A stretch of 64,000 bases of DNA from Acidobacteriota bacterium (lineage in GTDB: Bacteria; Acidobacteriota; Blastocatellia; Pyrinomonadales; Pyrinomonadaceae), in NCBI GenBank assembly GCA_025463125.1, contig JAOAPX010000041.1, positions 1-64,000 of the forward strand, written 5' to 3'. The position numbers and the translations under genes are program-made. Below, in pieces: positions 46,083 to 56,246 of the stretch. Each line of letters begins with the position of its first letter. The first letter of the stretch is position 1. The notes under the pieces were generated by a model. That model saw only the letters and a program-made list of their open reading frames with translations. It searched no databases and was not told the origin of the DNA.

Positions 46083-46556
46083 TTAACCGATAAAATCAGG
46101 CCAGTCCTCTACCGGTTGATTGGGTTGATCTAAATCCGTTGTTTGATCAGTTTGTTGTGAAACACTGGACAAATCCAAGACCTCCTGTTTTACAAAAATT
46201 GGGCAATCAAGCCGCAAAGCCAAAGCAATTGCATCTGAAGGTCTGGCATCGAGTGAAAGGGTTTTGCCGGCTTCGTCAATTAGTTCGACGAGCGCGTAAA
46301 AAGTATTTTCCAGCAAATCTGTGATTAAAACCCTTGAAGCGCGATATCCGCATTCTACTATTATGTTTCTTAAAAGATCGTGGGTCATCGGACGTTGCGG
46401 AGCCACCTTTTCGATTTCGAGAGCGATTGCGTTAGCCTCGAAGGCACCGACCCAGATCGGCAGGATCGTTTCTGAATCTACGCCTTTGAGCACGACAATA
46501 GGAGTGTTGGTATTCGGGTCCATGATTAAGGCACCGATTTTAACTTCAACTAACAT
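46083..46556 (-). CDS. bifunctional nuclease (BFN/DUF151) family protein
   Basis: The core MLVEVKIGALIMDPNTNTPIVVLKG...LPIWVGAFEANAIALEIE and SLDARPSDAIALALRLDCPIFV is the DUF151 pattern. Plant and bacterial relatives show DNase/RNase activity, but the physiological role in bacteria is unclear. The last ~25 residues are an Asp/Gln-rich tail. The ATG at 46556 lies 2 bp after the miaB stop, so translation is probably coupled. A TTG three codons earlier is an alternative. Confidence 0.88.
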   Translation of the reverse strand: MLVEVKIGALIMDPNTNTPIVVLKGVDSETILPIWVGAFEANAIALEIEKVAPQRPMTHDLLRNIIVECGYRASRVLITDLLENTFYALVELIDEAGKTLSLDARPSDAIALALRLDCPIFVKQEVLDLSSVSQQTDQTTDLDQPNQPVEDWPDFIG

Positions 46557-46558
46557 AT

Positions 46559-47884
46559 TTAACAAATAATACCAAATAAGGTGTTTGATTTTGCTTCCGT
46601 TATTTTAACGTCCACTATTTTTCCCAAGACATCTTTAGAACTAACAAAATTAACAATTTTATGACAAGTCGTATGCCCGAAAAAATTATCTGCCGGTTTA
46701 TTGGATTTTCGTTCAGCCAACACTTTAACCGTAGAATTTTCAAAAGACTTCAAAGATTTAGTTTGATTACGTTTCTGAACATTTTCAAGTGCGATAAAAC
46801 GATTGGTTTTTTCTACGTCCGTCAGAGTGTCTTGCATTTCTGCGGCTGGCGTACCGAAGCGTGGCGAATACTTGAAAATATACGCGCTGTCGTATTCGCA
46901 GTATTCAACCAATTTTACCGTATCCGCAAAATCTTCCTGGGTTTCATCCGGAAATCCGACGATTATATCAGTTGTCAAAGAAATTTTTCTTTTCGAACTT
47001 TTTATTTTATCCACTCTTTGTAAATAATTCTCGATAGTATGCCCGCGACGCATTGCTTTTAAAATTCGATCGCTGCCTGACTGAACCGGCAGATGCACCC
47101 AATTGCATAAATTTTCGTTTTCATTTATTGCATCGACGATATCCGGATGAAAATCTCTGGGAAATGAAGTGTTGAATTTTATACGCGGAATTCCGGTCGC
47201 GGCAACGGCTCTTAAAAGTTTAGAAAACGGCGTTGCGCCCGTAAACCCTTCGAGTCCTGAGACGGTTTGAGGACGATAACTGTTAACGTTTTGACCGATT
47301 AGATGAACTTCCTGAACGCCTTCATTTCTCAGATTCTTAACCTGTCTGATAACTACGTCGGCAGGCAGGCTTTTTTCTCTGCCTCTCGAAAATGGAACAA
47401 TACAATAAGTGCAGAATTTATTACAACCTTCGATAATCGGAACAAAAGCCACAAACGGAGAATGCCTCTGTGTTTCGAGCGTGTTCCAATCGTAATTTTC
47501 TTCGCGGACGCCGAGGTCGGAAATCTGCTTCTGTCCTTCTAAAACCCTTTCGATAATGCTTGTTACGCGACCGACCGCCTGCGTGCCGAGCACAAAGTCT
47601 ACGCCTTGCGTTTTCTTGAAAAGCGTCTCGCCTTCAAGCTGCGCAACGCATCCTAAAACGCCTATAATCGGTTTTTTTCCGCCGGAGTTGCGAACCTGCC
47701 CGACTCTCGTATAAAGTTTGTGTTCGGCTTTTTCTCGAACCGAGCAAGTGTTAATCAAAACGATATCCGCCGCTTCTTCGTTCGGTACAATTTCATAATT
47801 ATTTGATTCGAGCTGGGTTGCGACTCGTTCCGTGTCGGAAACGTTCATCTGACAGCCGAAAGTTTCCAAATAAACTTTTTTCAT
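46559..47884 (-). CDS. miaB: tRNA-2-methylthio-N6-dimethylallyladenosine synthase MiaB
   Basis: The start is placed at MKKVYLETFGCQMN, the standard N-terminus. The methylthiotransferase domain has its three Cys (FGCQMN; INTCSVREKA; LGCVAQ), the radical-SAM cluster motif is CNKFCTYC, and the C-terminal TRAM domain is present. It adds a methylthio group to i6A37 in tRNA using two 4Fe-4S clusters. Only 19 bp separate its start from the divergent dnaE. Confidence 0.95.
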   Translation of the reverse strand: MKKVYLETFGCQMNVSDTERVATQLESNNYEIVPNEEAADIVLINTCSVREKAEHKLYTRVGQVRNSGGKKPIIGVLGCVAQLEGETLFKKTQGVDFVLGTQAVGRVTSIIERVLEGQKQISDLGVREENYDWNTLETQRHSPFVAFVPIIEGCNKFCTYCIVPFSRGREKSLPADVVIRQVKNLRNEGVQEVHLIGQNVNSYRPQTVSGLEGFTGATPFSKLLRAVAATGIPRIKFNTSFPRDFHPDIVDAINENENLCNWVHLPVQSGSDRILKAMRRGHTIENYLQRVDKIKSSKRKISLTTDIIVGFPDETQEDFADTVKLVEYCEYDSAYIFKYSPRFGTPAAEMQDTLTDVEKTNRFIALENVQKRNQTKSLKSFENSTVKVLAERKSNKPADNFFGHTTCHKIVNFVSSKDVLGKIVDVKITEAKSNTLFGIIC

Positions 47885-47903
47885 AAAAACTACTGGTAAA
47901 AAT

Positions 47904-50900
47904 ATGGGTAATTTAGAGTTCAAAACGAAAGATTTCGTTCACCTGCATATGCATTCTGATTATAGCCTTTTACAGAGCGCTATCCAACTCAAACCGCTTG
48001 CCAAACGTTTAAATGAACTGGAAATGAAAGCCTGCGCGATAACCGACTACGGAAACATGTACGGTGCCGTCTCATTCTACAACAGTATGAAAGCGAGCGG
48101 TATACATCCGATCATAGGCTATGAAGCGATCGTCACGTTCGGCAGCCGTTTTGATAAACAGGCGACGATTCAATCGGGCGAAAGACCTTACTATCACCTG
48201 GTTTTGCTGGCAAAAGATTATGAAGGCTACCTGAATTTAACACATCTGGCTTCAAAAGCTTTTACCGAAGGATTTCATCATAAACCTCGAATAGATCTGG
48301 AGCTTCTGGCTGAGAAAAGCAAGGGCTTAATCGCTCTGTCATCGGGTTTTGACGGAGCCGTCTGGCATTTTCTGAAACAGGATAACGAAAAAAGAGTTAA
48401 GGAAAATATCTGTACCTTTGAAGATATTTTCGGCAAAGGAAATTTCTACGTAGAAATACAAGATCACGGTTTAGACGAAGAATCGGCGATCAGAAAAAAA
48501 ATAATCGATCTGACCGGAAAAAATCAGATTCCGCTGGTGGCTACAAACGACGCGCATTATTTAACGGAGGAAGACGCGCGCGCACACGAAATCTTGCTGT
48601 GCATAGGCGAAGGCAGGACGATTAACGAAAACTCGCGCAGCGCTTTCGGAAGCCAAAATTATTATCTCCGTTCGGCTGAAGAAATGTGGAGCATTTTCGG
48701 AGAAGATTTGCCCGAAGCTTTGACAAATACCCTGAAAATCTCGGAAATGTGCCAGCTGGAAATTCCGATGGGCGATAATTTGACGCTGCCGAAATTCCCG
48801 ATTCCCGTCGACGCCGGATGCAATACGACCGACGAATATTTTTCCAAGGTTGTAATGGAAGGTTTCGAGGAAAGAAAAGCCAAAGTCTGGCTGCCGCAGC
48901 AATCCGCCGGAAAATTAAAATACACGTTTGACGAATACCACGCGAGAATCGAGAAGGAAATAGAAACCATTAAAAATATGGGCTTTCCCGGGTATTTTCT
49001 GATCGTTTGGGAATTTATCAAATACGCCGTTCAGAAAGGCATCCCGGTCGGACCCGGGCGAGGCTCCGCAGCCGGTTCTCTCGTCGCGTATTGTCTGGGA
49101 ATCACAGACGTCGATCCGCTGCAGTACGATCTGCTTTTCGAAAGATTTCTAAATCCTGAAAGAGTCTCTATGCCGGATATAGACATCGATTTTTGCGTTC
49201 GGGGGCGCGCCGAAGTGATTAATCACGTAACGGAGTTTTACGGGCGCGACTCGGTTTGCCAAATCATCACTTTCGGAACGATGGCTTCGAAAGCGGCGAT
49301 TAAAGACGTCGGGAGAGCGCTCAATATGCCTTACGGAGACGTCGAAAAAATTGCGAAGCTCATTCCGCCGCCGGTTCGCGGGCGAAATATCAGCATTTCG
49401 CAGGCGCTCGAACAAGTTGCCGATTTGAAAAAGGCGATGGATACGGACCCGAAAGTTAAAGAACTGGTCGACCTGGCTCGAAGGCTCGAGGGCTGCGCGA
49501 GACATTCATCGGTACACGCGGCAGGCGTCGTTATTTCCCCGAAACCTCTGCACGAATTGGTGCCGATCGCGTATTCAAGCAAGAACGAATTAACCAGCCA
49601 GTATTCGATGAACGATCTGGAAAAGGTCGGGATGCTTAAGATGGATTTCCTTGCTTTGACCACTTTAACGGTGATAAGCGATTGCTTAAAAACGCTTAAA
49701 GATAAGAAAGCTGTCGAAATCGACTGGAGCCAGGTCCCGCTCGACGACGAGAAAACCCTGGCTTTGTTCGGAGACGGGAGAACCGAAGCTATTTTCCAGT
49801 TTGAATCCGGCGGAATGCAGGAGATTTGCCGTCGCCTGAAGCCGAAAGAACTGGAAGATTTAGCGGCGCTAAACGCTTTATATCGTCCGGGTCCGCTTGA
49901 CGGCGGAATGGTCGATGACTTTATCGCCCGCCACCGCGGAGAAAAAAAGGTGCAGTATATCGTTCCGGAGATGAAAGACATTCTCTGCAATACATACGGC
50001 ATTCTCGTGTATCAGGAACAAATCATGCAGCTCGCGCAGAAGCTCGCCGGCTACTCGCTCGGCGAAGCGGATATGATGCGCCGGGCGATGGGTAAAAAGA
50101 AACGCGAGGAGATGGCGATGCATGAGGAAAAATTTATCGGCGGAGCTGTCGAGCGCGGAATCAAGCGTGAAAAAGCCGAAGAGATATTCAAGCTGATGGC
50201 TCAGTTTGCCGACTACGGATTTAACCGCAGCCACAGCGTGGCGTATGCTTATTTAGCTTATCAAACCGCTTATCTTAAAGCGCATTACCCTGCTTATTTT
50301 TATGCATCTGTTTTATCTCACGAAGCGCAGGACAGCGCGAAGGTTTATAAATATTCCACAGAACTTCGCTCGATGGGCTTGAAGCTTTTGCCGCCGGATA
50401 TAAACGAAAGCGATGACGGATTTACGCCGCTCGACGATGCGGTTCGGTACGGTCTCAGCGCGATCAAAGGCATAGGTTCAAACAGCGTCTTGTCTGTGAT
50501 GGAAGCCAGAACAAAAGGTAAATTCAAATCGTTATTTGATTTCACAACGAGAATCGATCAGGGAGCTATTAATAAGCGCGGCTTGGAAAGTCTTATAACC
50601 GCCGGAGCCTTCGATTCTCTGAAACCCGCATCACTCAATATAAACCAGTGGCGCGCGCGGCTTTTTGCCGCGATCGAATCGGCTCTGACGCACGGTCAGA
50701 GAATGTGGAGCGATAAGCTTCGCGGTCAAAATGCCCTTTTCGGGGCAGTCGCAGGCGATGAAGATTCGTCGGGCGACGAACATCTGCCGGACGTTCCAGC
50801 CTGGTCGCAAGCCGAGATATCCAGACAGGAAAAAGCTTCCGTGGGTTTTTATCTTTCCGTGCACCCGCTCGATGATTACAAAAACACCTTAGCTGATTTA

Positions 50901-51437
50901 AGGATTATGAATATTGCCGATTATGAGGAAATCAAACCGGGCGATAATATTGTTTTAGCCGGAATTGTTTCCGGCGCGCAGGTAAAATACAGTAAGAAAG
51001 GCAATCGATTTTGTATTCTGAGATTCGAAGATCAATCGAGCGGCGTGAAATGTCTGGCATGGGCGGAAGCTTTCGCAAAATACGCGGACCTTCTAAAAGA
51101 CGACGAGCTTTTAATTATTGAAGCGAGAGTCGAATCGACTGAAGGACAGGAAGTTACGGTAATCTTGAACGAAGCCAGGCGTATTGCGGACGCCGTGCCT
51201 TTAAGAGCGAGAGAAGTTTCGATTACATTGCCTTCCGAAACTTTTAACGAGCTTTATTTTGAAGAATTGTTTACGCTTCTCAGTAAAAATCACGGCAAAT
51301 GCGAAGTGCTTTTGAATTTTATGACCGAGGAAAACGTTTTTCTGAAATTGAGATCACAGCCTCTGCGCATTCAAGGCTCGAGTGTTTTGGAAAAAGAATT
51401 GAAAAGCAGAGGATGCAGCGTAAACTGGATTTTGTAA
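47904..51437 (+). CDS. dnaE: DNA polymerase III alpha subunit DnaE
   Basis: The 1177-residue replicative polymerase has the N-terminal PHP domain ([13 protein letters not shown]), the polymerase core with [23 protein letters not shown] and the catalytic acids in [13 protein letters not shown], the tandem helix-hairpin-helix region ([14 protein letters not shown]) and a C-terminal OB fold ([21 protein letters not shown]). Length and domain order are those of DnaE1. A possible promoter inside miaB is CTGACA - 16 bp - TAAACT (47849-47876). Confidence 0.97.
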   Translation: MGNLEFKTKDFVHLHMHSDYSLLQSAIQLKPLAKRLNELEMKACAITDYGNMYGAVSFYNSMKASGIHPIIGYEAIVTFGSRFDKQATIQSGERPYYHLVLLAKDYEGYLNLTHLASKAFTEGFHHKPRIDLELLAEKSKGLIALSSGFDGAVWHFLKQDNEKRVKENICTFEDIFGKGNFYVEIQDHGLDEESAIRKKIIDLTGKNQIPLVATNDAHYLTEEDARAHEILLCIGEGRTINENSRSAFGSQNYYLRSAEEMWSIFGEDLPEALTNTLKISEMCQLEIPMGDNLTLPKFPIPVDAGCNTTDEYFSKVVMEGFEERKAKVWLPQQSAGKLKYTFDEYHARIEKEIETIKNMGFPGYFLIVWEFIKYAVQKGIPVGPGRGSAAGSLVAYCLGITDVDPLQYDLLFERFLNPERVSMPDIDIDFCVRGRAEVINHVTEFYGRDSVCQIITFGTMASKAAIKDVGRALNMPYGDVEKIAKLIPPPVRGRNISISQALEQVADLKKAMDTDPKVKELVDLARRLEGCARHSSVHAAGVVISPKPLHELVPIAYSSKNELTSQYSMNDLEKVGMLKMDFLALTTLTVISDCLKTLKDKKAVEIDWSQVPLDDEKTLALFGDGRTEAIFQFESGGMQEICRRLKPKELEDLAALNALYRPGPLDGGMVDDFIARHRGEKKVQYIVPEMKDILCNTYGILVYQEQIMQLAQKLAGYSLGEADMMRRAMGKKKREEMAMHEEKFIGGAVERGIKREKAEEIFKLMAQFADYGFNRSHSVAYAYLAYQTAYLKAHYPAYFYASVLSHEAQDSAKVYKYSTELRSMGLKLLPPDINESDDGFTPLDDAVRYGLSAIKGIGSNSVLSVMEARTKGKFKSLFDFTTRIDQGAINKRGLESLITAGAFDSLKPASLNINQWRARLFAAIESALTHGQRMWSDKLRGQNALFGAVAGDEDSSGDEHLPDVPAWSQAEISRQEKASVGFYLSVHPLDDYKNTLADLRIMNIADYEEIKPGDNIVLAGIVSGAQVKYSKKGNRFCILRFEDQSSGVKCLAWAEAFAKYADLLKDDELLIIEARVESTEGQEVTVILNEARRIADAVPLRAREVSITLPSETFNELYFEELFTLLSKNHGKCEVLLNFMTEENVFLKLRSQPLRIQGSSVLEKELKSRGCSVNWIL

Positions 51438-51461
51438 GAGCTTTTTTATAAATTTTGTAAA

Positions 51462-51482
51462 AGCTTTTTTTATAAAAAAGCT
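51462..51482. terminator. AT-rich stem after dnaE
   Basis: agctttttt (51462-51470) pairs with aaaaaagct (51474-51482) around a 3-nt loop. A similar aagagcttttttataaa lies just upstream, so the region holds a short direct duplication. No distinct T-run follows; termination is uncertain. Confidence 0.35.
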
Positions 51483-51534
51483 GAAATTCGAATATAAAAA
51501 GCGAAAATTTGAGTATTTTGAATATTTTGAATAT

Positions 51535-52377
51535 ATGGAAAATGATTTTAACAAGCAGGCTATCGAGCGCGTCCAAACCGCGAGACATCCGTCCAGACCG
51601 TACGCGCTCGATATTTTTTCGTCTATTTTTGAAAATTTCGTAGAGATACACGGCGATCGTCGTTATGCCGATGATCCCGCTCTCGTCTGCGGTTTCGCGA
51701 TGCTCGGAGATGAAGAGGTCGTCGTCGTCGGGCAGCAGAAAGGGCGCGATACGAATCAACGTAGATTGCGCAATTTCGGCATGCCCAAACCCGAAGGCTA
51801 TCGAAAGGCTTTGCGCGTTATGAAACTTGCGGAAAAGTTCAAACGCCCGATACTAAGCTTTATAGACACCCCGGGCGCGTATCCCGGGATAGATGCCGAA
51901 GAGCGCGGTCAAGCCGAAGCAATCGCCTTTAATTTGCGAGAAATGGCTGGTTTAAAAGTGCCCATAATTGTTGTCGTTATCGGTGAAGGCGGTTCCGGCG
52001 GCGCTTTAGCCATCGGGATCGGGGATAAAGTTCTGATGATGGAAAATTCCGTCTACTCGGTTATCTCGCCCGAAGGCTGCGCGGCTATTTTATGGAAAGA
52101 TGCCGGGCAGTCCGCGCGTGCGGCTGAATGTTTGCGTCTGACGGCGCCCGATCTGCTTCGATACGAATTGATAGACGAGATCATCCCGGAACATTCCGTA
52201 TGGGTAGTTGATCGGAAAGAAGCGGATTCGGATTCTGAGTCTTCATTTGATTCCATCGGCGAAAATTTGAAACAAATTCTTCAAAGAAACTTAGAAGAAT
52301 TGAATAAAATGGATGAAAATCAAAGAATGAAAAATCGTTATAATAAATTTAGAAAAATGGGCGCATGGATCGGGTAA
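51535..52377 (+). CDS. accA: acetyl-CoA carboxylase carboxyltransferase subunit alpha
   Basis: The AccA motifs are [83 protein letters not shown] and [21 protein letters not shown]. It makes malonyl-CoA with AccD, AccB and AccC, none of which lies nearby. The protein begins at [19 protein letters not shown] and so lacks the ~35-residue N-terminal helix region of E. coli AccA; the frame is open upstream but holds no start codon. No Shine-Dalgarno is visible. Confidence 0.95.
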   Translation: MENDFNKQAIERVQTARHPSRPYALDIFSSIFENFVEIHGDRRYADDPALVCGFAMLGDEEVVVVGQQKGRDTNQRRLRNFGMPKPEGYRKALRVMKLAEKFKRPILSFIDTPGAYPGIDAEERGQAEAIAFNLREMAGLKVPIIVVVIGEGGSGGALAIGIGDKVLMMENSVYSVISPEGCAAILWKDAGQSARAAECLRLTAPDLLRYELIDEIIPEHSVWVVDRKEADSDSESSFDSIGENLKQILQRNLEELNKMDENQRMKNRYNKFRKMGAWIG

Positions 52378-52479
52378 TTTCAAAAAGGAATTTCAAAAAG
52401 GGTTGAAGATGCAGAAACTTTCGAATTAAGCCTGTTTAATTGATCGGTAATCAATCCCGTTTAGAATTAAAAAAAGTAA

Positions 52480-52526
52480 AATAAGAAAGCCGTACAAGAA
52501 TAAAGTTCTTGTACGGCTTTCTTATT
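52480..52526. terminator. strong bidirectional terminator between accA and ssb
   Basis: A perfect 21-bp stem joins 52480-52500 to 52506-52526 around loop taaag. It lies between convergent genes. The remaining ~290-bp gap holds nothing else I can name. Confidence 0.85.
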
Positions 52527-52669
52527 GCTAGGCGTCCCTGCTTTGCAGATTAAAATTTAAAGTTGAAACACGCTAAACTCTTTATGCTGAACCGCAAGAG
52601 ACTTATCCAAAAGATTTGCCGAAAGGTTTAATTGAGATGCTTTTTTATATCCATTTTTTATATCCCTTT

Positions 52670-53122
52670 TTAAAATGGAATGTCATCGTCCGATGGAACC
52701 GCCTGGTTCATGCTTCCGGCGGGCGTTGCGGAACTTTTAGGCTCTTCGAAATCGTTGTAGCCGGCGGAGGAATCACCGGAGAATTCGTCTCCGCGCCCTG
52801 TGCTTATAAACTGCATATCGGTTGCGTGCACTTCGAGTGTATAGCGCGTTTTTCCGTCTCTATCGTTCCACTCTTCAACTCTGAGGCGTCCTTCGACGTA
52901 GATGGGGCTTCCTTTGGTCAAGTATTTTGAAGCTGTTTCGGCTTGTTTGTTCCAGAGCGTAACGCGAAACCATGTCGTTACGTCCTGCATTTCGCCGCCT
53001 TTATCTTTTTTCTTTTCATTTGTAGCGACCGAAAAGTTGCAGACTGCCGTGCCTTGCGGCGTGTAACGCAGTTCCGGGTCTCTGCCTAAATTGCCAACAA
53101 TTATGATTTTGTTAAAAGACAT
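52670..53122 (-). CDS. ssb: single-stranded DNA-binding protein
   Basis: The OB fold has MSFNKIIIVGNLGRDPELRYTPQG, WFRVTLWNKQAETASKYL and GSPIYVEGRLRVEEW. A flexible Gly/Ser/Pro-rich linker leads to the acidic tip DDDIPF, the docking site for replication and repair proteins including RecO. Length (150) is typical. It is transcribed alone, divergently from the propeller gene. Confidence 0.97.
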   Translation of the reverse strand: MSFNKIIIVGNLGRDPELRYTPQGTAVCNFSVATNEKKKDKGGEMQDVTTWFRVTLWNKQAETASKYLTKGSPIYVEGRLRVEEWNDRDGKTRYTLEVHATDMQFISTGRGDEFSGDSSAGYNDFEEPKSSATPAGSMNQAVPSDDDIPF

Positions 53123-53275
53123 CTTGTGTTTTATTTTCTCCGTTTATAAGATAATTTGAAGCCAACTAAAGTTATTTAAAGTAACATCCGAATATGGTCT
53201 GCAACTTAAAGTTTAGTTATATTTTAGAATTATTTGCGTCATAATACAATCAAACTTCACAATAAAACCGCCCCG

Positions 53276-54583
53276 ATGAAGTCTATTTTTCCGGTAATAA
53301 CCGCGATTTGCCTGGCGCTTTTTTATTGCGTCGCAGCGAGCGGTCAAACCTCCTTTAAATCCATCGACACAAATAACGAGAAAATCAATGCCTGCTGGGA
53401 ATTGAACATCGACAATGTTTCTAGACAAAAGATTGCGTCTGATAAAGTATCAGCTCTATATTTCATAAAAGATAAAAATACGATTGAGTCAGTAAATTTA
53501 ACTAATCGGCAAAGCGTTTGGACATTTGAAACCGGCGGCGAAATTTTCCCTGAACTAATCGCCGACTCTGAAAATTTATATGTCGTTAATTCGGTAAAAA
53601 ATTCGGTAAGAAATAATTCGGTAAAAAATGATGAACAAAACAGATACTTTCTCAGATCAATAAATAATAAGAGCGGGTTAGTCGGGTGGGTTTCCGAAAT
53701 CGAGTTTTCCGGGATTACGCTTGATGCGGGCTTAAACGATTTGGACGCGGGCGTTAACGCGCATCTCTACCAGACAAACGAAAATGTGTTGTTCGGTCTT
53801 AAATCGTGCTTCGTAAACGTTAATAAAAATGATGGCAGCATTAGTTGGAGCCGGTGCTACAACGAATCGAAAAACCCAACATCCGCAAAATCTGCAAATA
53901 GTTATAAAAATAATTCTAACGGGCTCTTTGATACCTCCGGAGATTTTTACGCTTATTCTGATGGCATATATGTATATATCGTCTCGATAAAAAACGGGCA
54001 GATAATACATAAATTGCTTTTAAAAACACCTGTGTCGGCTAAAACATCGATCATCAAGCTCATAGATGATTCAACGGTCGTTATAGGAGATGAAAAAGGA
54101 AATTTATTTCTTTACAAAAGCAGGAACGCTAAACCGAGCTGGACATTCAAAAGCGGCGGGAGAATTTCCGGGATAATTAAAACAAACAGAGGGCTTTTAA
54201 TTACATCGTTTGATAACTTCGCATATATGCTCGATGAGAAAAACGGCGGAACTGTCTGGAGAAAAAGATTTGCGAATCGTATAAAGTTTAAGCCTTTTAA
54301 TGAAGAGAACCTGGCAATAATTACTGTTGATGAAAAAAGCGCTTTTTTTGTAAATACTTCAAACGGGGATATTATTTACCAGATTTCCCTTCCCGATGAG
54401 GTTAATTTTCTAAACGCTCCTTACGCTTCTGCCGACAATTATTTGTTTTTAACCGATAAAGGTATTTTGGGTTACGGTACCGGGGCTTGCAAAAAAGAAA
54501 GCGGAAAGGCTTACCAATCCGCTTCTTTATTAACATCTTTACTAAAATCTTTACGAGAATCTTTACGAGAAAGTGTAAATTAA
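53276..54583 (+). CDS. exported PQQ-type beta-propeller protein
   Basis: The start at 53276 gives a good signal peptide (MKSIFPVITAICLALFYC, cleaved near AASGQ). The mature 410 residues contain repeats of the PQQ/Trp-docking kind: QSVWTFETGGEIF, GLVGWVSEIEF, GSISWSRCYN, KPSWTFKSGGRISG and GTVWRKRFANRIKF. No PQQ-binding or dehydrogenase residues are evident, so this is more likely a BamB-like scaffold or binding protein than an enzyme. Short internal repeats (NSVKNSVRNNSVKN, SLRESLRES) are encoded by local DNA duplications. Confidence 0.8.
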   Translation: MKSIFPVITAICLALFYCVAASGQTSFKSIDTNNEKINACWELNIDNVSRQKIASDKVSALYFIKDKNTIESVNLTNRQSVWTFETGGEIFPELIADSENLYVVNSVKNSVRNNSVKNDEQNRYFLRSINNKSGLVGWVSEIEFSGITLDAGLNDLDAGVNAHLYQTNENVLFGLKSCFVNVNKNDGSISWSRCYNESKNPTSAKSANSYKNNSNGLFDTSGDFYAYSDGIYVYIVSIKNGQIIHKLLLKTPVSAKTSIIKLIDDSTVVIGDEKGNLFLYKSRNAKPSWTFKSGGRISGIIKTNRGLLITSFDNFAYMLDEKNGGTVWRKRFANRIKFKPFNEENLAIITVDEKSAFFVNTSNGDIIYQISLPDEVNFLNAPYASADNYLFLTDKGILGYGTGACKKESGKAYQSASLLTSLLKSLRESLRESVN

Positions 54584-54590
54584 CCGTTTA

Positions 54591-54821
54591 CTAATGCGAA
54601 TTGCCGTATTTTTGCATCATTGCATAAATTTCATCTTTAATCTGAAGCTTCTTCTTTTTGAGAGTAGATTCTTCTAATACCTCATCGTCGTTTGGATAAG
54701 TCAGGTGCGCCAATTCCGTTAATCGTTTTTCGCAGCCTTGGTGCTGATTGATTAATTCTCTGAATGTCGGGTTCGATTTCAGCAATTCATCTTTAACTGC
54801 ATTAGTATTCAACATTTCCAT
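54591..54821 (-). CDS. DUF465 (YdcH-like) small helical protein
   Basis: The 76-residue protein matches the YdcH/DUF465 pattern: FRELINQHQGCEKRLTEL, then a turn and STLKKKKLQIKDEIYAMM. It is probably a helical hairpin in the cytoplasm. The function of the family is unknown. Confidence 0.82.
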   Translation of the reverse strand: MEMLNTNAVKDELLKSNPTFRELINQHQGCEKRLTELAHLTYPNDDEVLEESTLKKKKLQIKDEIYAMMQKYGNSH

Positions 54822-54951
54822 AGCGATTTCTTCCTCTCTTTTTTAAATTAGTCGCGAAAATTTATTTTTAATATTTGTTTCGGACTAAGTCAATGTTACT
54901 CCAAACGACTTTGCCGAATCAAGTTTTTGTTGTTTTTACTAATAAAAAAAA

Positions 54952-55491
54952 TTATATGAAACGCATCTGCATCTGCATAACAAGCGCGTTTTCGACAGGA
55001 TCGGTGTAATAATTATTTCTTTTATACACGACTTCAAAACCATTTTTCCCGTAAAATTTCTGCGCGCTCAAATTCGATTCTCTCACTTCAAGCCACACAT
55101 TTTCGATTTTATTTTTGCGGCAAAAACGTAAGAAAGAATTAAAAATTTCCTGCCCGATACCTCTGTTTTGGGATTCCGGAAGCACGGCTATATTTAACAC
55201 TTCAGCTTCGTTGAATGCAGACTTTAAAGTTGAATTGAAGTCATTAGCTTTAATATTAAATTTGCTTTCACTGGTTGTATTTTTGGTTTTTATCAGACGC
55301 GCAAGCAAAAAACCGTATACATTTTTATTTATTTGGTTTTGGTAAATAATGGCGTATGTATCCGAACGCAGTAATTCCTCCGCGTAATCTTTCGCTGACC
55401 ATACATTGATTTTAGAAGCCTCGGAAATTTTTAGGATCTGCTCAATATGAGTGGCAGTCATCGGAGCTATGCAGGAGTTTATTTCTGTCAT
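54952..55491 (-). CDS. rimI: RimI-type N-acetyltransferase (GNAT)
   Basis: The GNAT acetyl-CoA motif is seen in AVLPESQNRGIGQEIFNSFL, followed by VWLEVRESNLSAQKFYGKNGFEVVYKRNNYY, which fits RimI (ribosomal protein S18 alanine acetylation). Its place after tsaB supports this, as the pair is often adjacent. At 179 residues it is somewhat longer than E. coli RimI because of an insertion around residues 70-90 (IKTKNTTSESKFNIK). Confidence 0.85.
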   Translation of the reverse strand: MTEINSCIAPMTATHIEQILKISEASKINVWSAKDYAEELLRSDTYAIIYQNQINKNVYGFLLARLIKTKNTTSESKFNIKANDFNSTLKSAFNEAEVLNIAVLPESQNRGIGQEIFNSFLRFCRKNKIENVWLEVRESNLSAQKFYGKNGFEVVYKRNNYYTDPVENALVMQMQMRFI

Positions 55492-55559
55492 TACAATTGA
55501 AAGTAAATCAAATGAAAGGAATCGAAAAAATGAAAATTTTTGGAATATAATTGAAATAT

Positions 55560-56237
55560 TTATCTTCCGGCGGATATATACAAAGGTGTTAGATTATCAG
55601 ACCCATTGTTTTTTATCGCTTCCTTTCCGATATAATCCGAAAGATAAAGCCCGGCATTAATAATATTTGCATTTGGAGCGCTTATAAGCGGTTTTATTTC
55701 ATCGCAAAGCTTCTGATTGGCAATTAATTTGAAAGCCTGCGGATTTTGCGCCAATCGGATAAAGTTTTCAACGGAAACGATTTGCGCAGAGTTTACGGAT
55801 CCGTTTTTCACTGCCCAATCGGCTGCGGGTGCCGTAAGCTTCGCATCGTATTGCCGAAAGCAAACTTCGCTCTTGCTAAAAGAAACCGCTGTCAATACTG
55901 GCACATCGGCGCTCGGAACACTTCCGCGGAAAGCTTCAAATAGTGAAACTCCCGTGCATTTGATATTCAAACCTGTTTTTAAACCGATTGCAGTCGCCAA
56001 ACCGATTCTTGCACCCGTAAAACTTCCGGGTCCGATCGAAACGGCAATCTTTTCCAAATCGTGCGGTTTTATGTTATTTCGTTTCAAAAGTTCGGAGATT
56101 GCCGTAATTAATTCTTCCGAACGCGACACATCTCTTTCGCCAATCCATCGATCGACAATCAGTTCTCCTTCTAATAAAGACAAGCTTCCGCCTCCGACCG
56201 CGGTTTCGATGGCGAGCATCAATTCTTTTTTCTGCAT
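55560..56237 (-). CDS. tsaB: TsaB, tRNA threonylcarbamoyladenosine biosynthesis protein
   Basis: The N-terminal ASKHA domain has LAIETAVGGGSLSLLEG, SEELITAISELLKRNNI and VSIGPGSFTGARIGLATAIGL, diagnostic of TsaB. It supports TsaD and TsaE in making the t6A base of ANN-decoding tRNAs. The upstream neighbour is the nucleotidyltransferase gene, only 9 bp away, so this housekeeping gene is probably co-transcribed with the polysaccharide/PqqD operon. Confidence 0.92.
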   Translation of the reverse strand: MQKKELMLAIETAVGGGSLSLLEGELIVDRWIGERDVSRSEELITAISELLKRNNIKPHDLEKIAVSIGPGSFTGARIGLATAIGLKTGLNIKCTGVSLFEAFRGSVPSADVPVLTAVSFSKSEVCFRQYDAKLTAPAADWAVKNGSVNSAQIVSVENFIRLAQNPQAFKLIANQKLCDEIKPLISAPNANIINAGLYLSDYIGKEAIKNNGSDNLTPLYISAGR

Positions 56238-56246
56238 TTATAGTTA

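Noticed and set aside
49331-50002. 223-residue minus-strand frame opposite dnaE
   Set aside because: Antisense shadow of the polymerase core; no recognisable domain or ribosome binding site.
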